From Ramlibacter tataouinensis (GTDB lineage Bacteria; Pseudomonadota; Gammaproteobacteria; Burkholderiales; Burkholderiaceae_C), in assembly GCA_002427815.1 (NCBI GenBank), contig DIZF01000068.1:1-64000 (forward strand): a DNA stretch of 64,000 nt, written 5' to 3'. The notes under the pieces were generated by a model. It saw only the letters and a list, made by a program, of their open reading frames with translations. It ran no database searches and was not told the DNA's origin. Numbering within the stretch: position 1 is the stretch's first letter; each line of letters opens with the position of its first letter. This document shows, piece by piece, positions 58,264-64,000 of the stretch. The position numbers were made by a program, and so were the translations under genes.

Positions 58264-58290
58264 TAGACTATATTGTGTCTATAGTTAGAC
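58264..58290. promoter_or_regulatory. Candidate autoregulatory operator of the RES-Xre pair
   Basis: Three alternating half sites, TAGAC (58264-58268), GTCTA (58277-58281) and TAGAC (58286-58290), form overlapping inverted repeats in an AT-rich stretch 15-40 bases before the antitoxin start. This is the usual place for binding by the Xre antitoxin to control its own operon. Confidence 0.6.
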
Positions 58291-58304
58291 AAAGGCTCAG
58301 CATC

Positions 58305-58889
58305 ATGGCAACGCAGCGAGCAGCAGTATCCCAACCGCGCAAGCGGCGGACGGCGCCGGTTCCGGTTGCGCCGGTGGCGAAGATCGATCGGCCGGCCGGC
58401 AAGGCAGCCAAGGTCGTGAAGGTCGGCGTGGCCTACCGGCCCAAGCGGGGCGTGGATGAGTTCGTGCGACAGCTCTCCGGGGCGTCGCCCTATGACCTGA
58501 TCGAAATCGAACGCCACGGCGTGGACGCGCAGTTGCTCAACGACCTGTCCAGGCGGCTCGACATGCCGGCCATGCGCTTCATCGAGATGCTGGGCGTGCC
58601 CCGAGCCACCGCCGCCAAGAAGGTTGCGGGGGGCGAGGTCATCGCCGGCGCCGGCGGTCAGGCCGCGATCGGCGTGGCCCGGCTGCTGGCCAGGGCCCAG
58701 GAGATCGTCGCCAACTCCACAGCCAAGGAGGCCCAGGGTTTCGACACCGCCAAATGGCTGGGCGAATGGCTGCAGGTGCCGCAACCCGCCCTCGGTGGAC
58801 GCAAGCCCTCCGAGCTCCTGGACACGCCCACTGGCATCGCGCTGGTGGCCCGGGTGCTGGGTTCGGTCGAAAGCGGCGCCTACCAGTGA
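58305..58889 (+). CDS. Xre/MbcA/ParS-type antitoxin of a RES toxin
   Basis: A 194-residue antitoxin. A basic, disordered N-terminus (residues 1-45) is followed by a helix-turn-helix-like Xre domain (YDLIEIERHGVDAQLLNDLS) and the C-terminal toxin-binding domain (FDTAKWLGEWLQVPQPALGG then KPSELLDTPTGIALVARVLG). The latter is the MbcA/ParS signature. AAAGG lies upstream of the ATG. Its TGA overlaps the GTG start of the RES toxin, ensuring coupled synthesis. Confidence 0.9.
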   Translation: MATQRAAVSQPRKRRTAPVPVAPVAKIDRPAGKAAKVVKVGVAYRPKRGVDEFVRQLSGASPYDLIEIERHGVDAQLLNDLSRRLDMPAMRFIEMLGVPRATAAKKVAGGEVIAGAGGQAAIGVARLLARAQEIVANSTAKEAQGFDTAKWLGEWLQVPQPALGGRKPSELLDTPTGIALVARVLGSVESGAYQ

Positions 58890-59359
58890 TTCTCTGGCGC
58901 ATCGCCACCGAGACGCGCCAGTACGCCGCAACCGACCTCAGCGGCGCCGGCGCCGCCCGCAGTCCCGGCCGCTGGAACGATGACGGCCAGGCGGCGGTCT
59001 ATGCGGCGGTCTCGATCGCTCTGGCGGTGCTCGAAACGGCTGCGCACATCAATGACAAGGGGCTGCCGCTGAACCGCTTCCTGGTGCGGATCGATGTGCC
59101 GCCGGCTGTCTGGGACGCCCGCGAGGAGCGCCCCGCGGCAGCGTTGCCGCCGAGCTGGGCGGCCATCCCCGCCGGCTCGGCGAGCGTCAAGGTCGGATCG
59201 GAATGGCGTGCCTCGCTGTCCAGCGCGATCCTGCTGGTGCCGTCGGTCATCATGCCCGAGGAATACGCGGCGCTGATCAATCCGGCGCATGCCGATGCGG
59301 CGAAACTCACCGCGACGGTGGTCAGGCCGTTTGAGTACAACCGACTGTTTCGCGCCTGA
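58886..59359 (+). CDS. RES domain toxin
   Basis: A 157-residue RES-domain protein starting at a GTG (VILWRIATETRQYAATDLSG). The family residues are visible: R5, Y13-region, GRWN (GRWNDDGQAAVYAA) and E in LAVLETAAH. RES toxins degrade cellular NAD+ when freed from their Xre/ParS antitoxin, causing growth arrest. The pair is flanked by two inverted palindromic elements, so it may have moved as a unit. Confidence 0.9.
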   Translation: MILWRIATETRQYAATDLSGAGAARSPGRWNDDGQAAVYAAVSIALAVLETAAHINDKGLPLNRFLVRIDVPPAVWDAREERPAAALPPSWAAIPAGSASVKVGSEWRASLSSAILLVPSVIMPEEYAALINPAHADAAKLTATVVRPFEYNRLFRA

Positions 59360-59362
59360 CCT

Positions 59363-59444
59363 AATTGGGGTCAGATCACGATTCAGGACAGCGGTCATTC
59401 CGGCGCACGCGGTATTCCGACGAAATCGTGCTCTGACCCCAATT
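59363..59444. repeat. Palindromic element, copy 2 (inverted relative to copy 1)
   Basis: Arms at 59363-59383 and 59424-59444 (one mismatch) enclose a 40-base spacer. When reverse-complemented, both arms and much of the spacer (TTTCGT..., TACCGC, CCGGAA, TCCTGAA) match copy 1 at 58164-58249. It begins four bases after the toxin stop codon and ends four bases before the HupE stop. Confidence 0.9.
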
Positions 59445-59447
59445 TCC

Positions 59448-60584
59448 CTAGAACGGACTCTGAAGATCGAACGCCCGCTGGATGAACCACCAGCCGGCGA
59501 TCAGGGCCACCAGCACCGAGCCGACGGTCAGCACGCCCTTGCGATAGAACTGGGTCGTGCGCAGCCAGAACGCCAGCGGCACGAAAGCGATGACGATAGC
59601 CATCTGGCCCACCTCCACCCCGAGGTTGAAGCCCACCAGCGCCAGCACCAGCGCATCCTGCGGCAGCCCCAGGTCGGCCAGCACCGACGCAAAGCCGAAG
59701 CCGTGCACGAGGCCGAAGATGAAGGCCATCACCCAGCGGCGTTTCTCGATGGTTCCCTTCAGGTTGTTGAGCGCTGCAAAGACCACCGACGCCGCAATGG
59801 TCGATTCCACCAGCCGCGAGGGCAGGCTGATCACCTGCAGGGCCGCCAGGCTCAGCGTGATGGAGTGCGCCAGCGTGAAGGCTGTGACCACCTTGAGCAC
59901 TTCGACCAGCGAGCGACGCAGGCTGGGAGCGGGCTCCCAATGGTTTTCGCGACGGATCAGCACCGCCGGCAGCAGCAGCGAGACCAGGAACAGGATGTGG
60001 TCATAGCCGATCCAGATGTGCCACATGCCTTCCGTCACATACTGGCGCAGCGTCTCCCACGCACCATGCGGCGCCAGCGCCAGCGACTGCATGGCCGAGT
60101 CGGTGCTGAACACCAGCGCTTGCGATGTCGGGCTGCCGGGCGAGATCCATTGCACCAGCCCGCGATGCGAGGGGTCCACATCGAACAGCAGCGAATAGTG
60201 CGCCTTCAGGCCATTGGCCAGGCTTTCGCAATGCGCCGTCAGCGACAGCACGGCGTAGGTGCCGTCGCTGTGCTTGTCGAGCATCAGCGGGCCCGTGGTC
60301 TCCCAGGTGCAGGCGTGGTTGCCGGCCGTCAGCTGCAGATGTGTGGTGGCGTAGCGCGTGATGTCGCCGGCGCGCTGGCGCACTTCGCCCCAGGTCAGCG
60401 CGCCGTTGCCATCGCGGTCCAGCTCCAGCACATAGTCCAGGTCGCGCAAGGCGATGTCCCAACGCACCGCGATATCGGTGCTGTCCGGCGCGCCGCGCAG
60501 GGTGAGGTAGCTGTCGCTCGGTTTGTGGGCGAGGGCGGCCAGGGGCAGGAGCAGGGCCGCCAGCCAGATCAGCCAGCGCTTCAT
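59448..60584 (-). CDS. HupE/UreJ family membrane protein with a periplasmic domain
   Basis: A 378-residue protein: signal peptide (to about residue 19, ending ALAHKP), a periplasmic domain of about 160 residues and a C-terminal HupE/UreJ-type membrane domain (GMWHIWIGYDHILFLVSLLL; GFGFASVLADLGLP; GVEVGQMAIVIAFVP) with His and Asp residues expected to bind metal. HupE/UreJ proteins are secondary nickel or cobalt permeases, though long forms like this are less studied. Residues 56-67 (DRDGNGALTWGE) form a textbook calcium-binding EF-hand loop. Its start overlaps the stop of a TPR-protein gene (ATGA). Confidence 0.88.
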   Translation of the reverse strand: MKRWLIWLAALLLPLAALAHKPSDSYLTLRGAPDSTDIAVRWDIALRDLDYVLELDRDGNGALTWGEVRQRAGDITRYATTHLQLTAGNHACTWETTGPLMLDKHSDGTYAVLSLTAHCESLANGLKAHYSLLFDVDPSHRGLVQWISPGSPTSQALVFSTDSAMQSLALAPHGAWETLRQYVTEGMWHIWIGYDHILFLVSLLLPAVLIRRENHWEPAPSLRRSLVEVLKVVTAFTLAHSITLSLAALQVISLPSRLVESTIAASVVFAALNNLKGTIEKRRWVMAFIFGLVHGFGFASVLADLGLPQDALVLALVGFNLGVEVGQMAIVIAFVPLAFWLRTTQFYRKGVLTVGSVLVALIAGWWFIQRAFDLQSPF

Positions 60585-61780
60585 CGTGCCGCTGCCTTGG
60601 CCACCAGCCGTGCCGCCAGGTTCGCGAGCGCCGGATCTTCGTAGCCGGTGGCCCGCAGCCAGTCCAGTGCCGGCTGGGCGGCCTTGGGCTGGCCCGCCGC
60701 GAGCGCCGCGCGCAGCAGGATTTCGGCGTCGCGCGCCTCTTTCTGCGCCGTGTAATTGCGCGCGGCGAGCTCCAGCGCCTTGGCCGACTGATCCTCGATG
60801 TCGAGCTCGAAGCGCGCCGCTTCCTGTTCGTGCAGCCGGTCGCCGCGCAGCGCGGCGGCATTGAAGCGGTCGCGCAACTGGTCCGCCCAGGCTTTCGCGC
60901 GCGGGTCGCGGGCCGCGCGTCCGGCAAGCGCCAGCCGCAGCAGCAGGATGTCGGAACGCTCCCAGTCGGCCAGCAGCGTGATCACTTCCGCGGGCCGGTG
61001 CTGCTGCAGCAGGAAGTCGGCATAGGCGCCGAGCAGATACTGGTCGGTGATGCCGAGCTGCAGCGCCGCGTTGAAATGGGCTTGCGCCTGGTCCGGCCGC
61101 TGCAGGCGGATCGCCATCTCGGCCAGCCGTGTCTGCACCCACAGCACCAGTCCCGGGTCGACCTCACCCGCCGCGGCGAGTTCATGGCTCAAGGACACAT
61201 AGGCGGCTTCCAGGTGCCCGGTACTGGCCTGCACAAAGGCGGTGCACCCTTGCGCGTGCAGTGGATGCGTCAGCGGCACCAGCCGCGTGCACTCGGACAA
61301 GGCCTTGGGGTAGCGCGCCTGCACCATGTGGATGGCGGCGCGCCAGGCGATAGCGTCGGGCAATTGCGGGTCGAGCGCGCTGGCTTTCTCCAGGCTTTGC
61401 AGGGCGCCTGCGAAGTCGTGGCTGTACTGCTGCAGCAGCCCGTGCAACAACCAGTACTGGGCGTTGTTGGCGTCGGTCCGGGCCAGCGGGATGATCGCGG
61501 CCGACGCATAACCCACGTAGCGCGGATCGCCCTGCGCCATGGCCATGTCGAAGTAGCGCCGCGCGATCTCCAGCCGCAGGGCGGCGTCATCGGGGCGGGC
61601 GGCCAGCTGCTTGCGCAGGGAGTCGACGCGCCGCACCGAGGGGTCGGTGGCGCCGGCCGGCAGGTGCTCGACGACGTCGTTGTCGTTGGCCGGGGTGAAA
61701 GGGGCTGCTGTGGCGAGGGCACAGCAAAGGCTGAGCGCGGCGGCTGCGGCGGCGCGCCGTGTCGAAAAAATTCGGGGCAT
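60581..61780 (-). CDS. Exported tetratricopeptide-repeat protein
   Basis: A 399-residue protein with an N-terminal signal (AAAAALSLCCALATAAPFTP) and several helix-pair repeats of TPR type across residues about 60-390 (for example ALRLEIARRYFDMAMAQGDP; AGALQSLEKASALDPQLPDA; AQAHFNAALQLGITDQYLLG). TPR domains mediate protein contacts. Coupled by a four-base overlap to the HupE-type gene, it probably works with it in the periplasm, perhaps assembling or presenting a metal-loaded partner. No catalytic motif is present. Confidence 0.85.
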   Translation of the reverse strand: MPRIFSTRRAAAAAALSLCCALATAAPFTPANDNDVVEHLPAGATDPSVRRVDSLRKQLAARPDDAALRLEIARRYFDMAMAQGDPRYVGYASAAIIPLARTDANNAQYWLLHGLLQQYSHDFAGALQSLEKASALDPQLPDAIAWRAAIHMVQARYPKALSECTRLVPLTHPLHAQGCTAFVQASTGHLEAAYVSLSHELAAAGEVDPGLVLWVQTRLAEMAIRLQRPDQAQAHFNAALQLGITDQYLLGAYADFLLQQHRPAEVITLLADWERSDILLLRLALAGRAARDPRAKAWADQLRDRFNAAALRGDRLHEQEAARFELDIEDQSAKALELAARNYTAQKEARDAEILLRAALAAGQPKAAQPALDWLRATGYEDPALANLAARLVAKAAAR

Positions 61781-61804
61781 CGAGGAAGAAGGCGGCTTTT
61801 GCTG

Positions 61805-62449
61805 TTACTTGGTGCCGAAGATGCGGTCGCCCGCATCGCCCAGCCCCGGCAGGATGTAGCCATGCTCATTGAGCTGGCGGTCGATCGCGGCGGTGTAGAT
61901 CGGCACGTCCGGGTGGGCCGCCTGCATCGCGGCGATGCCTTCCGGACAGGTCAGCAGGCAGACGAACTTGATGGATTTCGGACGCAGTTCCTTCAGCCGG
62001 TCGACGGCCGCGATGGCGGAGTTGCCGGTGGCGAGCATCGGGTCCACGACGATCACGTCGCGGTCGTGCATGTTCTGCGGCATCTTGAAGTAGTACTCCA
62101 CGGCCATCAGCGTCTTCGGGTCCCGGTACAGGCCGATATGGCCGACCCTTGCGCCCGGCACGACGGTGAGCATGCCGTCCAGGATGCCGGTGCCGGCCCG
62201 CAGAATCGAGACGAAGACCAGCTTCTTGCCGTCGATGACCTTGGCTTTCATGTGCTCGAGGGGGGTCTCGATCTCCACCTCCTGCATGGCCATGTCCCGC
62301 GTCACCTCGTACGCCATCAGCATGGCCAGTTCGTTCAGCAGGCGCCGGAAACTGTTGGTGCTGGCCTCCTTCTTGCGCATCAGGGTCAGCTTGTGCTGCA
62401 CCAGCGGGTGGTCGATCAAGTGGACATTGCTCATTGTTGGGGTTGTCAT
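61805..62449 (-). CDS. upp: Uracil phosphoribosyltransferase
   Basis: A 214-residue UPRTase converting uracil and PRPP to UMP. Conserved blocks: LTLMRKKEASTNSFRRLLNE, VSILRAGTGILDGMLTVVPG and the PRPP loop VVDPMLATGNSAIAA. The start may be the ATG at 62449 or the one at 62434. It lies six bases after the URC4-family gene; in the URC uracil-catabolic pathway of yeast a UPRTase (URC6) acts at the first step, which fits this neighbourhood. Confidence 0.93.
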   Translation of the reverse strand: MTTPTMSNVHLIDHPLVQHKLTLMRKKEASTNSFRRLLNELAMLMAYEVTRDMAMQEVEIETPLEHMKAKVIDGKKLVFVSILRAGTGILDGMLTVVPGARVGHIGLYRDPKTLMAVEYYFKMPQNMHDRDVIVVDPMLATGNSAIAAVDRLKELRPKSIKFVCLLTCPEGIAAMQAAHPDVPIYTAAIDRQLNEHGYILPGLGDAGDRIFGTK

Positions 62450-62455
62450 GTTGTT

Positions 62456-63724
62456 CTAGAAGAGGGTGCCGTCGCTGGCTACTTGCAGGGGCGGCAGGCC
62501 GCCGCGGTGGCGTTGCGCCAGTTCGCGCCCCGCCGCCCAGCTGCCGCCTTCCAGCACGCAGGCCAGCGGCAATTGGGTTTCATTCAGGTGCAGCTGCTGG
62601 CGCACCGCCAGTGCCACCAGGTCCATCAGGGCCACGGTCAGGGCGCGCCACTCCACGATGATCTCATCGCCGGGCTGCCAGATTTCCTGGGCCGCCGATT
62701 CGTCCCGCAGGCACAGCAGCCCGCTGTCGATCAGCAGCCCGCCGTTGCGGTACTCGGGCAGCGCGGTGAGGTCCTCCAGGCCGTGAACGCGGACGCCGGA
62801 CCATTCGAACGGCTCGATCAGCGAATAGGTCAGCCATTGCGAGAGTTTGTGGAACGGCATCCAGCCGTCCGACAGCCCTTCGCCGCGCACCGCGCTATGG
62901 CGCCAGCAATCGCCCAGCGGCACCGTGGCGATCGAATTGCCGGCGGGCCAGATGCCCGACAGGCTGTACAGGACGAGCGACAGGATGGAGTGCGCCGAAA
63001 TGTCGGCTGTGTGCGGCACCGCAGGGCCGGAGGGCGAGACGATGGTGTCGAACAGGCCGCTGGGCCGGCCGTAGTGGCCGAACACCTCGGGCTGCTCCTG
63101 CATCGCTTCGCCCAGGCGCCGCAGCAGGATCGCCCGTGCCTGCAGCCCCACCAGCGGGTTGGCCTCGCTGACCTGGAAGACGGCTGCCAGGTGGTCCGTG
63201 ACCAGCCCGCGCAGGCCCGCCGAGTCGGCTTGCAGCGGACGGCTCGCGTCGCTGGAAAACAGCCCGCCGACGAAGGCATGAAAACTCGCCACCGCCAGCC
63301 CTTCGGAGCGGGTGAAGGTCTGCCCGGTGGCGGGTTCGACGTATTTCCAGTCGGGTCCGGCACCGGCATCGAGCAGCACGCTCACCACGGTGAGATCGAT
63401 CATTGCGTGGCCGCGGCTGGGCAGCGGCAGGTCGGCCAGCAACCGGGCCAGTTCTTTCTTGCGATCGACACCGCCCGCCTCGAAGTGGCGCCAGCGGCTG
63501 TGCAGGGGAATGTGCAGTTTGGGATGGCGCTTGCGGGTCGCGGCCACGACCGCGGTTGCGGTCGAATCCATGAAGCCGTCGTCGATCACGAACCAGGGCG
63601 ATTCGCCGTTGCGGGCCCGGGCCAGCAACTGCCCGGCACGCTCGCGCACCGCGACCGTGGTGCGCAGGATCGCCGCGGCGCTTTCGGCTTCGGCATGCCC
63701 CGAACCCGCAGAGGTACTGTTCAT
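62456..63724 (-). CDS. URC4/Urg3 family protein (DUF1688)
   Basis: A 422-residue protein of the URC4/urg3 family, recognised from LFDTIVSPSGPAVPHTADIS, FEWSGVRVHGLEDLTALPEY and RNGGLLIDSGLLCLRD. URC4 is needed for the URC pyrimidine-ring degradation pathway first described in Lachancea kluyveri; its chemistry is not established. Its start overlaps the stop of the GTP-cyclohydrolase-like gene (ATGA at 63721-63724), and upp follows, giving the order URC1-URC4-upp seen in many proteobacteria. Confidence 0.9.
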   Translation of the reverse strand: MNSTSAGSGHAEAESAAAILRTTVAVRERAGQLLARARNGESPWFVIDDGFMDSTATAVVAATRKRHPKLHIPLHSRWRHFEAGGVDRKKELARLLADLPLPSRGHAMIDLTVVSVLLDAGAGPDWKYVEPATGQTFTRSEGLAVASFHAFVGGLFSSDASRPLQADSAGLRGLVTDHLAAVFQVSEANPLVGLQARAILLRRLGEAMQEQPEVFGHYGRPSGLFDTIVSPSGPAVPHTADISAHSILSLVLYSLSGIWPAGNSIATVPLGDCWRHSAVRGEGLSDGWMPFHKLSQWLTYSLIEPFEWSGVRVHGLEDLTALPEYRNGGLLIDSGLLCLRDESAAQEIWQPGDEIIVEWRALTVALMDLVALAVRQQLHLNETQLPLACVLEGGSWAAGRELAQRHRGGLPPLQVASDGTLF

Positions 63725-64000
63725 GATCCAAGCTCCCTGCCTTTGGCCTTGCGCAATTCTTCCGGATCCGGCACCGGCCCCGTGCTGAAGTAGCCCGCTG
63801 CGACCTTGGCGTCCATCTCCACCCGCGCATCGGCCGGAATCAGTTCATCGGGAATGTTGACGCGCTCGCCGATCTCAATGCCCGAGCCCGCGATCGCGTC
63901 GTACTTCATGTTGCTCATCGACACCAGCCGGTGGATCTTGCGCACGCCCAGCCAGTGCAGCACGTCGGGCATCAGTTCCTGGAAACGCATGTCCTGCACG
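63721..64000 (-). CDS. GTP cyclohydrolase II-like protein (URC1 type), C-terminal part
   Basis: The last 92 codons of a gene that enters from beyond the window end. MPDVLHWLGVRKIHRLVSMS, NMKYDAIAGSGIEIGERV and VEMDAKVAAGYFSTGPVPD match the C-terminus of the GTP cyclohydrolase II homologue URC1, which acts in uracil catabolism rather than riboflavin synthesis. It is the first visible gene of the URC operon. The N-terminal catalytic part cannot be inspected. Confidence 0.85.
   Translation of the reverse strand, partial: VQDMRFQELMPDVLHWLGVRKIHRLVSMSNMKYDAIAGSGIEIGERVNIPDELIPADARVEMDAKVAAGYFSTGPVPDPEELRKAKGRELGS

Noticed and set aside
60830..63793. 987-codon open frame on the plus strand
   Set aside because: It runs antisense across the TPR, upp and URC4 genes, all of which have clear family motifs; long stop-free antisense frames are usual at this GC content.

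Overview
The window looks like a chromosomal segment of a high-GC betaproteobacterium, most likely Burkholderiales and Comamonadaceae-like. The evidence is the very GC-rich codon use, a Bug/TctC periplasmic binding protein, two DctPQM TRAP systems, the YebC-type/small acidic protein divergent pair, the URC uracil-catabolism genes and many ATGA/GTGA start-stop overlaps. This placement is an inference from gene content; no rRNA or tRNA is visible to anchor it.

Layout. 1-9.4 kb: TSUP permease, EVE protein, a panE remnant, a TRAP transporter (dctPQM), an SDR, and an MdlA/MdlB-type heterodimeric ABC exporter. 9.5-12.5 kb: VOC protein, YebC-type regulator, small acidic protein, diheme cytochrome c, then a decayed partial duplication of the last two loci. 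12.5-19.5 kb: LysR - LigW-like decarboxylase - Bug protein, an aldo/keto reductase, and a PaaX-type regulator coupled to an AidB-like acyl-CoA dehydrogenase. 19.5-26.9 kb: an RND efflux pair and a second TRAP transporter. 27-34.6 kb is a scar-rich zone: a broken second copy of a YgjP-like metalloprotease fused to a stump of a RIO kinase, TetR/diiron-MBL/MAPEG detoxification genes, an IS91-type transposase remnant, two copies of a tiny protein gene with a repeated leader, a phosphoesterase/lipid-kinase pair, and gene fragments.

34.6-42.1 kb is the most striking part. Seven same-strand, mostly overlapping genes, visibly less GC-rich than their surroundings, encode a sigma-70-like protein, a helix-turn-helix-like regulator, a fused ImmA/IrrE protease - UvrD helicase - PD-(D/E)XK protein, a ubiquitin-like protein ending in GGG, an E2-like protein, a JAB/JAMM peptidase and an E1/ThiF-like activating enzyme. 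The last four make a complete bacterial ubiquitin-like conjugation and deconjugation set. The first three look like a damage- or phage-sensing switch plus a nucleic-acid-acting effector. I read it as a candidate antiphage/stress system, related to but not identical with Bil/Bub operons.

42.3-48.4 kb: an apparent sugar or sugar-acid utilisation operon (GntR/FCD regulator, beta-hydroxyacid dehydrogenase, polar-amino-acid-type ABC importer, RpiB isomerase, PfkB kinase). 48.5-50.6 kb: a secreted repeat protein and a GAF protein. 50.8-56.9 kb: a solitary Type IIG/PglX-like restriction-modification protein, a GSU2403-type nucleotidyltransferase-fold protein and a frameshifted membrane protein. 56.9-64 kb: cytosine deaminase, a RES-Xre toxin-antitoxin pair lying between two inverted copies of a palindromic element, HupE-type permease with a TPR protein, and the uracil-catabolism set upp - URC4 - URC1 (cut by the window end), which together with cytosine deaminase could run cytosine to uracil and onward.
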